7,227 bases of DNA from Butyricicoccus_A sp964387535 (GTDB taxonomy: Bacteria > Bacillota > Clostridia > Oscillospirales > Butyricicoccaceae). Positions 1 through 4,814 of this stretch are shown piece after piece. A model generated the notes under the pieces. That model had not been told where the DNA came from. It saw only the letters and a program-made list of their open reading frames with translations, and made no database searches. Location: assembly GCA_964387535.1 (NCBI GenBank), contig CAYLXH010000106.1:1-7227 (forward strand), in the 5' to 3' direction. Both the position numbers and the translations under genes were made by a program. How positions within the stretch are numbered: the first letter of the stretch is position 1; each line of letters begins with the position of its first letter.

Positions 1-164
1 CCATGCGCAAGGACGTGCTGGCCAAGTGCTACGGCGGCGACATCACCCGAAAGAAAAAGCTGCTGGAAAAGCAGAAGGAAGGCAAGAAGAAGATGCGCAG
101 TCTGGGTTCGGTTCAGCTGCCGACCGAGGCCTTCATGGCGGTGCTCAAGCTGGATGAAGAATAA
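1..164 (+). CDS. lepA: Elongation factor 4 (LepA), C-terminal end, partial
   Basis: This is the 3' end of a gene entering from the left edge; only about the last 54 codons are visible (codon frame begins at base 3). The translated tail contains RKDVLAKCYGGDITRKKKLL, then KQKEGKKKMRSLGSVQLP and TEAFMAVLKLDEE before a TAA stop. This is the highly conserved, lysine-rich C-terminal domain of LepA/EF4, the translational GTPase that back-translocates or remodels stalled ribosomes. The GTPase domains lie outside the window. The last 11 bases overlap the start of hemW in another frame, the close coupling often seen for lepA-hemW in Bacillota. Confidence 0.95.
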   Translation, partial: MRKDVLAKCYGGDITRKKKLLEKQKEGKKKMRSLGSVQLPTEAFMAVLKLDEE

Positions 165-1281
165 GCTGGGGCTGTATCTGCACATCCCATTTTGTGCGGC
201 GAAGTGTGCGTATTGTGATTTTTATTCGCTGGCGGGGGAGAGCAGCCGCTGGGAGGAATACACACAGGAGCTGAGGGACCGGCTGATCCAGTGGAGCGGC
301 CGGTGTGCAGAGTATGCCGTCGATACGATCTATTTGGGCGGCGGCACACCGAGTGTGCTCGGCGGACGCCGGCTGACAGATATTCTGCACACGGTACGAC
401 AAAATTATACGGTACTCGACGGGGCGGAAATTACCTGTGAAGCCAATCCGGATTCCATGACGGAAGAATTTCTGAACGCGATGCGTGCGGCGGGGGTCAA
501 CCGTCTGTCCATGGGCATTCAGTCGGCGAGGGATGACGAACTGCGGCGACTGGGGCGTATCCACACGTTTGCTCAGGCGAGGGAGGCCTTTGCCCGTGCG
601 CGCGCCGCAGGATTTGCGAATATCAGTGTGGATTTGATGTATGCTCTTCCGGGACAGACGCAGGACAGGCTGCGGCAGTCAATTTGTGCACTGCTGGAGT
701 TGGAGCCCGAGCACCTGTCCTGCTACGGACTGACGCTGGAGCCGGAGACACCGCTCGGACGGGAAAACCCGGCGCTTCCGGATGAGGACGCACAGGCAGA
801 GATGTATTTGATGTTGTGTGATCTCCTGCGCGAGCACGGCTTTGAGCACTATGAGATTTCCAACTTTGCCCGTCCGGGCTTTCGCAGCCGACACAACAGT
901 CGGTACTGGACACAGCAGGAGTACCTCGGCTTCGGACCCGGAGCACATTCGGACTTTGGCGGCGTACGGCTGGAAAATCCGCGCAGTCTGGAGCAATGGC
1001 TTTGCGGACAGCCGCAGGAAGAGGACGCGGACGTTGACCGCGCGCTGGAGTATCTCATGCTATCCCTGCGCACATCCGACGGCGTGGATGCCGTGTATTA
1101 TGAACAGACATTTGGAGCGCCGTTTGCTCCGGTGGAGCAGGCGATGCGTCAGAGAATCCCGCCCGGCTGTGCCGAGCGGCATGGAACGCGCTGGAGCCTG
1201 ACGGAATCCGGCTTTTTGCTGTCCAACCCCATTCTCGTCTCGGTTTGGGAGGCGGTAGAGGCGGATCGAAACAGAACATAA
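154..1281 (+). CDS. hemW: Haem chaperone HemW (radical-SAM, coproporphyrinogen oxidase-like)
   Basis: This 375-residue protein has the usual HemW length (family about 375-385). The radical-SAM cluster motif CX3CX2C is C14-AAK-C18-AY-C21, inside HIPFCAAKCAYCDF. Other landmarks are GGGTP at 62-66 (SAM binding), EANPDS near 96-101, RLSMGIQS at 117-124, GRIH at 134-137 and DLMYALPGQT at 160-169. Further on come HYEISNFARPG and RHNSRYW, and the C-terminal LTESGFLLSNPIL typical of the HemW C-terminal domain. True HemN carries a CX3CX2CXC motif; here the fourth position is F23, not Cys. HemW rather than HemN is therefore favoured: a cytosolic protein that binds haem and delivers it to targets, not the oxidase of haem synthesis. 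The start overlaps the lepA stop by 11 bases; no separate promoter is visible, so translational coupling with lepA is likely. Confidence 0.93.
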   Translation: MKNKLGLYLHIPFCAAKCAYCDFYSLAGESSRWEEYTQELRDRLIQWSGRCAEYAVDTIYLGGGTPSVLGGRRLTDILHTVRQNYTVLDGAEITCEANPDSMTEEFLNAMRAAGVNRLSMGIQSARDDELRRLGRIHTFAQAREAFARARAAGFANISVDLMYALPGQTQDRLRQSICALLELEPEHLSCYGLTLEPETPLGRENPALPDEDAQAEMYLMLCDLLREHGFEHYEISNFARPGFRSRHNSRYWTQQEYLGFGPGAHSDFGGVRLENPRSLEQWLCGQPQEEDADVDRALEYLMLSLRTSDGVDAVYYEQTFGAPFAPVEQAMRQRIPPGCAERHGTRWSLTESGFLLSNPILVSVWEAVEADRNRT

Positions 1282-1319
1282 TCGATAGTAGTCATTGAAC
1301 AATGAGGAGGAACAGAACA

Positions 1320-1592
1320 ATGCGTGCAGTTGTTACGGTTGCCGGCAAGGATCATGTCGGCGTGATTGCGAAAATTGCAACGACCCTTTATGAACATAAT
1401 GTCAATATTTTGGATGTCCATCAGAATGTCCTGGGCGGAGACATGTTTGCCATGACCATGCTCGTGGAGCTAGAGGGCTGCGACACCAGTTTCCCGGCGC
1501 TGACGGCGGAGCTGGAGGCGGACGGCGTGCAGCTGGGCATGAAGGTGCATGTCATGCATGAGGATATCTTCAACGCCATGCATCGCATCTGA
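1320..1592 (+). CDS. Stand-alone ACT-domain protein, UPF0237 family
   Basis: This 90-residue protein is a single ACT domain. It opens MRAVVTVAGKDHVGVIAKIA, with the GKDxxG(I/V) turn that follows beta-1 in ACT domains and a helix after it (residues 9-20). It continues with VNILDVHQNVLGGDMFAMTMLVEL, which forms strands 2 and 3. ACT domains usually bind small ligands such as amino acids; GcvR-type relatives are regulators, but the ligand and role of UPF0237 are unknown to me. I chose the ATG at 1320 because GAGGAGG at 1304-1310 lies 9 bases upstream. The in-frame ATG at 1302 would put the ribosome-binding site inside the coding region. It lies 38 bases after hemW and 12 bases before the UPF0210 gene, the family's usual partner (the same pair occurs in Streptococcus pneumoniae), so the two products probably act together. 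Confidence 0.9.
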   Translation: MRAVVTVAGKDHVGVIAKIATTLYEHNVNILDVHQNVLGGDMFAMTMLVELEGCDTSFPALTAELEADGVQLGMKVHVMHEDIFNAMHRI

Positions 1593-1604
1593 GGAGACAG
1601 AATC

Positions 1605-2966
1605 ATGCTGAATAATTTTGATATTTTAGAGACAATTAAGATGATTGAGGAGGAGCATCTGGACATCCGCACGATCACGATGGGAATTTCCCTGACGGAT
1701 TGCGCGGCGGATGACATCAATGTTCTGGCGGACAAGGTCTATGATAAGGTGACGCGCTATGCGGAGCATCTGGTGGAGACCGGTGAGAATATTGAGGCGG
1801 AGCTGGGAATCCCGATCATCAACAAGCGCATTTCGGTGACACCGATGGCGATGATTGGCGCGACGAGCAATGCCAATTGCTATGTTCCGCTGGCAAAGGC
1901 GCTCGACCGCGCGGCGGAGACCACGGGGGTCAATTTTGTCGGCGGCTTCTCGGCGCTCGTGCAAAAGGGCTTCTCCAAGGGAGATGAGATTTTAATCCGT
2001 TCGATTCCGGAGGCGCTGGCGTCCACCGAGCTGGTCTGCTCGTCCGTCAATGTTGCCTCGACCAAGGCGGGCATCAATCTGGATGCGATCGGTATGATGG
2101 GCCAGGTCATCCGTCAGACGGCGGAGCTGACGGCGGACCGCAACTGCATCGGCGCAGGCAAGCTGGTTGTGTTTGCCAATGCGGTGGAGGACAATCCGTT
2201 TATGGCAGGCGCATTCCACGGAGTGGGTGAGCCGGAGTGTGTCATCAATGTCGGCGTCTCCGGCCCTGGCGTGGTTCATTCGGCCATTCGCCGTGCCGGC
2301 CCGGATTGTTCGATTCATGAGATTGCGGACATCATCAAAAAGACGGCGTTTAAAATCACCCGTATGGGTCAGCTGGTCGGCACGATGGCGGGAGAACGTC
2401 TGGGCGTCCCGTTTGGTATCGTGGATCTGTCGCTGGCGCCGACACCGGCGGTGGGCGACTCGGTGGCCCGCATTCTGGAGGAAGTGGGCCTGGAGTGCTG
2501 CGGCACCCACGGAACCACGGCGATTCTCGCCATGCTGAACGATGCCGTCAAAAAGGGCGGTGTCATGGCGTCGGCGTCGGTCGGCGGCCTGTCCGGTGCG
2601 TTCATTCCGGTCTCGGAAGATGAGGGCATGATTCATGCGGTGCGTGAGGGTGCGTTGTGCTTCGATAAGCTGGAGGCGATGACTGCCGTTTGCTCGGTCG
2701 GCCTGGACATGATCGCCATTCCGGGCGACACCCCGGCGGAGACCATTTCGGCGATTATTGCAGACGAGATTGCCATCGGTGTGGTGAACACCAAGACGAC
2801 GGCGGTGCGCGTCATTCCGGCCATCGGAAAGAAGGTTGGGGATGAGCTGGAGTTCGGCGGCCTGCTCGGATCGGCGCCGGTCATGGAGGTGCATCCGTTC
2901 TCGTCGGCCGGCTTTATCCATCGCGGCGGGCGCATCCCGGCACCGATGCACTCATTGAAAAATTAA
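1605..2966 (+). CDS. PFL-family protein, UPF0210 (DUF711)
   Basis: This 453-residue protein matches the usual UPF0210 length (about 450). Family-typical stretches are IRTITMGISLTDC near residue 21, NKRISVTPMAMIGA from 73, FVGGFSALVQKG at 111-122, CCGTHGTTAILAMLNDAVKKGG around residue 300, and the C-terminal SSAGFIHRGGRIPAP. The family is called PFL-like because its fold resembles pyruvate formate-lyase/anaerobic ribonucleotide reductase barrels. I see no clear C-terminal glycyl-radical motif (RVAGY-type), so a radical enzyme should not be assumed. It has no signal peptide or membrane segment and should be cytosolic. The start is supported by GAGGAG at 1591-1596, 8 bases upstream; this site overlaps the stop of the ACT gene, so the pair is translationally linked. 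The biochemical function is not established. Pairing with an ACT protein suggests amino-acid or small-ligand control (inference). Confidence 0.92.
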   Translation: MLNNFDILETIKMIEEEHLDIRTITMGISLTDCAADDINVLADKVYDKVTRYAEHLVETGENIEAELGIPIINKRISVTPMAMIGATSNANCYVPLAKALDRAAETTGVNFVGGFSALVQKGFSKGDEILIRSIPEALASTELVCSSVNVASTKAGINLDAIGMMGQVIRQTAELTADRNCIGAGKLVVFANAVEDNPFMAGAFHGVGEPECVINVGVSGPGVVHSAIRRAGPDCSIHEIADIIKKTAFKITRMGQLVGTMAGERLGVPFGIVDLSLAPTPAVGDSVARILEEVGLECCGTHGTTAILAMLNDAVKKGGVMASASVGGLSGAFIPVSEDEGMIHAVREGALCFDKLEAMTAVCSVGLDMIAIPGDTPAETISAIIADEIAIGVVNTKTTAVRVIPAIGKKVGDELEFGGLLGSAPVMEVHPFSSAGFIHRGGRIPAPMHSLKN

Positions 2967-3082
2967 CGCGAAACCTACACGATACCGGCGCAATGGCCGG
3001 ATGGTGCAGCACGGAAGATAGGACTGTTCGCCCAGTGAGAGGGCAGAAACGAAACCTGCAAGGCAATATTCCAACGATGAAG
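2967..3082 (+). other. Intergenic transcript segment with possible RNA folds
   Basis: No gene is supported here. By eye it contains a CCGGC/GCCGG stem with a 6-base loop (2985-2989 with 2996-3000). A GCCC/GGGC hairpin with loop AGTGAGA follows at about 3032-3046. GGAAGAT and ATATTCC could form an outer stem closing about 3013-3071 with one mismatch. It ends at the terminator 3083-3126, so it could be the 3' untranslated region of the UPF0210 mRNA or an old leader of the decayed gene downstream. I compared it from memory with common riboswitches (glycine, SAM, T-box, ZTP, THF, c-di-GMP, fluoride) and found no match. Confidence 0.3.
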
Positions 3083-3126
3083 AAAAACGCCCGAAACAAG
3101 GATGGAAGCTGTTCGGGCGTTTTTTT
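3083..3126 (+). terminator. Rho-independent terminator after the UPF0237-UPF0210 unit (two-way)
   Basis: CGCCCGAA at 3088-3095 pairs perfectly with TTCGGGCG at 3112-3119. A run of A precedes the stem (3083-3087) and seven T follow it (3120-3126). Because A and T runs flank both sides, the structure could stop transcription from either strand. It lies about 120 bases beyond the UPF0210 stop and just before the ornithine cyclodeaminase remnant. Confidence 0.9.
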
Positions 3127-3176
3127 CTATCTCATGGAGTGTGGTTTGGCAACTGCTTCTGCCGGCAACGGTGCAC

Positions 3177-3356
3177 GATGAAAGGCTTTCGCTTCGTGGA
3201 GGAATGGGAAGAACGGACTCGCAGGAAATCGCGTTGTTTGAGAGCATGGGGCCTGGTATGTTGGATGTCTCCATGGCAATTGCGGTGTATGATGCCGTGC
3301 GGAAATCCTTAGCATGCCTTTGGATGGATAAAAAGTCAATGAATAGACCCCTATGA
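3177..3356 (+). pseudogene. Decayed C-terminal fragment, ornithine cyclodeaminase/mu-crystallin family
   Basis: An open stretch read from about 3177 to the TGA at 3354-3356 translates as DERLSLRGGMGRTDSQEIAL, then FESMGPGMLDVSMAIAVYDA and VRKSLACLW. The pattern GR(T)xxxEIxLFxSxGxxxxDxxxAxxVYxxA is the recognisable C-terminal signature of ornithine cyclodeaminase-family proteins (known family feature). Those proteins are about 310-340 residues and carry a Rossmann NAD-binding domain, none of which is present. The frame upstream runs into the terminator and shows no ribosome-binding site or family sequence. I therefore call it a remnant, not a working gene. Family members act on ornithine, alanine or other amino acids with NAD(P). 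Recognition is by eye from about 35 residues, so a profile search should confirm it. Confidence 0.6.
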
Positions 3357-3389
3357 CTGCGGTTTGCACAGCCATAAGGGTCTATCTTT
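3343..3389. terminator. Long hairpin between the remnant and the microprotein genes
   Basis: ATAGACCC at 3343-3350 pairs perfectly with GGGTCTAT at 3378-3385. Inside, TATG/CATA and CTG/CAG continue the stem with mismatches. On the + strand it is followed by CTTTTG, a weak T-tract. On the - strand the stem is followed by TCATTGACTTTTT. It lies 34 bases past the stop of the second microprotein gene (-), so it most likely ends that transcript. It may work in both directions. Confidence 0.6.
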
Positions 3390-3418
3390 TGCCACATTTC
3401 ATAGTATCTTCTGCTCCA

Positions 3419-3508
3419 TTAGTGTCTGATCGTGGTATCGCGGTGCTGCTGCATGGTAAAGCCGCCGCAGGAATCACAGATACGAGCAAATGCGCGAATC
3501 AGGTTCAT
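3419..3508 (-). CDS. CxxC microprotein, second tandem copy (29 residues)
   Basis: A 30-codon gene on the minus strand starts at ATG 3508-3506 and ends at TAA 3421-3419. The product is MNLIRAFARICDSCGG followed by FTMQQHRDTTIRH. GGAGG at 3521-3517 (inside GAAAGGAGG) lies 8 bases before the ATG, an excellent ribosome-binding site. The upstream frame meets a stop with no alternative ATG, so the start is clear. It matches the neighbouring copy (3545-3643) at 23 of 29 residues. Several base differences between the copies are silent third-position changes (GCT/GCC, CGC/CGT, ACC/ACT), which supports real coding. C11, C14, H22 and H29 are conserved in both copies and could form a metal site (inference). 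I see no signal peptide and the net charge is basic. I do not recognise the family. It lies 36 bases after the first copy with no terminator between, so the two are probably one transcript. Confidence 0.72.
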   Translation of the reverse strand: MNLIRAFARICDSCGGFTMQQHRDTTIRH

Positions 3509-3621
3509 CGTCGTTTCCTCCTTTCTGAACAAATAGGGAATGGATCAGTGTCTGATCGCAGTATCACGGTGCTGCTGCATGGTAAAGCTGCCGCAGGAAT
3601 CACAAACACGGGCAAATGCAT
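3419..3621 (-). repeat. Tandem duplication carrying the two microprotein genes
   Basis: Bases 3419-3495 and about 3545-3621 are near-identical direct repeats covering the conserved part of both microprotein genes. Long shared blocks include GGTGCTGCTGCATGGTAAAG and GCCGCAGGAATCACA on the + strand. Similarity fades before each start codon and in the ribosome-binding region, so selection appears to act on the peptide rather than on a non-coding repeat. Confidence 0.8.
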
Positions 3622-3643
3622 GCATAATATTCATAACAGTCAT
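3545..3643 (-). CDS. CxxC microprotein, first tandem copy (32 residues)
   Basis: A 33-codon gene on the minus strand starts at ATG 3643-3641 and ends at TGA 3547-3545. The product is MTVMNIMHAFARVCDSCGS followed by FTMQQHRDTAIRH. A perfect AGGAGG at 3656-3651 sits 7 bases upstream. An in-frame ATG at 3688 would give a 47-residue form beginning MKFFRYYLSFLGG with a hydrophobic stretch. That form has no ribosome-binding site, and its LGG is simply the Shine-Dalgarno sequence read in frame, so I reject it as the main start. From Met4 onward it aligns without gaps to the second copy, sharing CDSCG, FTMQQHRDT and IRH. Two Cys and two His at fixed spacing (CX2C-X7-H-X6-H) suggest possible metal binding or redox chemistry. 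Other options include a signalling peptide, a bacteriocin-like peptide or a regulator of a nearby process; no modifying enzyme, transporter or immunity gene is visible here. The function is unknown. Confidence 0.72.
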   Translation of the reverse strand: MTVMNIMHAFARVCDSCGSFTMQQHRDTAIRH

Positions 3644-3770
3644 GAGAACACCTCCTAAAAATGAAAGATAATAACGAAAAAATTTCATAAAATTGTTTTT
3701 TTCGTCTTGCCGCAGAGTTGCTTGACTCGCTGCCTGGCGAGGAATTCTTTGCTTTCTGTAGCTTGCCCAT

Positions 3771-3799
3771 ATACTACAGCAAATGAGCACGGCTGTCTA
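3771..3799 (-). promoter_or_regulatory. Candidate promoter for the microprotein pair
   Basis: On the minus strand TAGACA (3799-3794) and TAGTAT (3776-3771) are separated by 17 bases. The -35 is close to consensus and the -10 is moderate. Transcription would begin near 3764, leaving a leader of about 120 bases. An inverted repeat CTGTAG/CTACAG (3756-3761 with 3774-3779) overlaps the -10 and could be an operator. A CTCGC/GCGAG hairpin (3726-3742) would lie in the leader. Confidence 0.4.
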
Positions 3800-4097
3800 T
3801 AGAAATAATCAATAAAATATAATAAAAATATAACATAATTATAGATATAGTGAACATAAAAAGAGCGTGATATGAGCATGTTATCTAAAAAGCGGAATCT
3901 GATTTTGTGCACAATTTTAGCAATGATTCTGCACATTTGTTCTTTATATAAAGACAAAAGTGATAAATTGTGCGCAATATAAAAACAATTTGGAATTGTG
4001 ATTGGATGGAGTGTGAATGCGGAACAAGTGAACAGATGAAGGGGTGTAAGCAAGAAATTTCGAAAAAGGGGAAGAGAGAGGACATGACTCAGCGCAC
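3800..4097. other. AT-rich gene-free stretch with TTGTGC palindromes
   Basis: No gene is supported in these roughly 300 bases; open frames lack ribosome-binding sites and have no recognisable protein content. The DNA is much richer in A+T than the flanking genes. It contains the perfect palindrome TTGTGCACAA (3905-3914), the near-palindrome ATTGTGCGCAAT (3967-3978) and CAATTTGGAATTG (about 3986-3999). These could be binding sites for a regulator of the microprotein operon, but no regulator gene is present nearby. Confidence 0.4.
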
Positions 4098-4142
4098 AAA
4101 AAAACTTCCCGGACAGCCCGTACGCGTCGGGCCGCCGGAAAG
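4098..4142 (-). terminator. Rho-independent terminator of the lipoprotein gene
   Basis: On the minus strand CTTTCCGG (4142-4135) pairs with CCGGGAAG (4112-4105), with one G-T pair. An inner GCCCG/CGGGC stem (4132-4128 with 4120-4116) continues it. Seven T follow directly (4104-4098). It lies about 24 bases after the lipoprotein stop codon. Confidence 0.9.
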
Positions 4143-4165
4143 TATCGTGCGTTGAGATCGTTGGG

Positions 4166-4543
4166 TTAGGACTCTTCTGCCAGTTCAAAGGTGATGAGGA
4201 CACCGTCCTGCTCAAGAATAAGATTGCCGTCGTCGGCTGTAAACTCCATCTCCTCGTCGGAGTCGTCGGTAATCAGCACACCGTTTTCAGTTTCTTCCCA
4301 GGTTCCGGTATTTTCTTCGCCGTTAATGGTTGCGATGACTTCTCCGCTTGGATCAAACGTCAGGGAAAATTCATCGAACATGGCGCTGGCATCCAGGGAG
4401 AGGCCGGCGTATTCTGCGGTTGTTGCATTCCAGATACCAAGGTAGTCGCTGTCTGCATACTTGTCAGCCGAGCCACCGCATCCACTGAGCACAGCGAGGC
4501 TGAGCACGGCGGAGGACGCCAGAGCGATAAAACGTGTTTTCAT
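4166..4543 (-). CDS. Small secreted lipoprotein, beta-rich, function unknown
   Basis: This 125-residue protein has a typical lipoprotein signal: MKTR, a hydrophobic stretch FIALASSAVLSLAVL, and the lipobox LSGC with the lipidated cysteine at C22. The mature part would be anchored to the outside of the cell membrane. After a short GGSADKYADSD linker it reads YLGIW, LTFDPSGEVIATINGEE, NTGTWEE, GVLITDD, MEFTADDGNLILEQDG and VLITFEL. These short alternating strands with YxGxW and GTWxE turns look like the small lipocalin-like or DUF4854-like beta proteins common in clostridial surface lipoproteins (resemblance only). The mature protein is strongly acidic. The start is set by GAGGAGG at 4555-4549, 5 bases upstream. 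It has its own promoter, leader hairpin and terminator, so it is a single-gene unit. Confidence 0.88.
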   Translation of the reverse strand: MKTRFIALASSAVLSLAVLSGCGGSADKYADSDYLGIWNATTAEYAGLSLDASAMFDEFSLTFDPSGEVIATINGEENTGTWEETENGVLITDDSDEEMEFTADDGNLILEQDGVLITFELAEES

Positions 4544-4571
4544 AAAAACCTCCTCAAAAGTGAGACTGAGA

Positions 4572-4623
4572 AAACGGCGCTGCTATCCACATTGTGCGCA
4601 CAGATGTGCAATAATCGCCGTTT
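4572..4623 (-). promoter_or_regulatory. Hairpin at the 5' end of the lipoprotein mRNA
   Basis: AAACGGCG (4572-4579) and CGCCGTTT (4616-4623) form a perfect 8-bp stem. A second hairpin GCACA-GA-TGTGC (4598-4609) sits inside the 36-base loop. The predicted transcription start (about 4622) falls at the first base of the stem, so the RNA would begin with this structure. That placement often protects mRNA from decay, or it could be an operator. No T-run follows, so it is not a terminator. Confidence 0.5.
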
Positions 4624-4628
4624 AGTAT

Positions 4629-4657
4629 ATTATATGGAGTTTGTCGGAGCCTGTCAA
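4629..4657 (-). promoter_or_regulatory. Consensus sigma-A promoter of the lipoprotein gene
   Basis: On the minus strand TTGACA (4657-4652) and TATAAT (4634-4629) are both perfect consensus with an ideal 17-base spacer. Transcription should start near 4622, giving a leader of about 79 bases. Such a promoter predicts strong expression unless a repressor acts at the adjoining inverted repeats. Confidence 0.88.
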
Positions 4658-4730
4658 TAGAATTAGGTGTTATAGATGTGTTATAAATAAAAACAGGTGA
4701 CACAGGCCCATTGCCTGCGGTATCCATTGC

Positions 4731-4759
4731 TTCACAAAGTGAGAGCTGCGTGCTATACT
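4731..4759 (+). promoter_or_regulatory. Promoter of the AAA+ ATPase gene
   Basis: TTCACA (4731-4736) and TATACT (4754-4759) are separated by 17 bases, with TG at -15/-14 (an extended -10). Each hexamer is one base off consensus. An inverted repeat TCAC-AAA-GTGA (4732-4742) overlaps the -35, and CAGGC/GCCTG (4703-4717) lies just upstream; either could be an operator. The start of transcription should be near 4766. Confidence 0.75.
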
Positions 4760-4778
4760 ATGGTTGTTATGGAAAGAC

Positions 4779-4793
4779 TGACGGATTCCGTCA
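4779..4793 (+). promoter_or_regulatory. Perfect hairpin/palindrome in the ATPase leader
   Basis: TGACGG-ATT-CCGTCA is a perfect 6-bp stem with a 3-base loop, directly followed by seven A and then the AGAGGTG ribosome-binding site (4801-4807). It lies about 13 bases into the predicted mRNA. It could stabilise the transcript or be a protein-binding site. It is not a terminator on this strand because no T-run follows. Confidence 0.4.
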
Positions 4794-4814
4794 AAAAAAC
4801 AGAGGTGTTTTGCA

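Noticed and set aside
154..1281. HemN, the oxygen-independent coproporphyrinogen III oxidase
   Set aside because: The fourth cysteine of HemN's CX3CX2CXC motif is replaced by F23, the length is shorter than HemN, and the lepA neighbour fits HemW.
1992..2951. 319-codon minus-strand frame opposite the UPF0210 gene
   Set aside because: The product is an arginine/histidine-rich low-information sequence typical of a shadow of a GC-rich gene, and the + strand gene is clearly real.
3102..3176. Extension of the ornithine cyclodeaminase remnant back to an ATG at 3102
   Set aside because: That ATG sits inside the terminator loop, lacks a ribosome-binding site, and the encoded residues do not resemble the family.
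3419..3643. CRISPR or non-coding repeat interpretation of the two tandem copies
   Set aside because: There are only two units of about 77 bases, and the differences fall in silent codon positions with intact ribosome-binding sites, which fits duplicated small genes better.
3419..3643. AgrD-type autoinducing peptide precursor
   Set aside because: The peptides lack the acidic C-terminal tail and amphipathic leader of AgrD, and no agrB-like protease or sensor kinase is present.
3970..4155. 61-codon + strand frame rich in Cys and Lys (GTG start)
   Set aside because: It has no ribosome-binding site and reads straight through the lipoprotein terminator; its features look like chance.
3685..4215. 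176-codon minus-strand frame between the microprotein and lipoprotein genes
   Set aside because: It runs through the lipoprotein's 3' end, its terminator and AT-rich DNA. The hydrophobic look comes from base composition and no ribosome-binding site is present.
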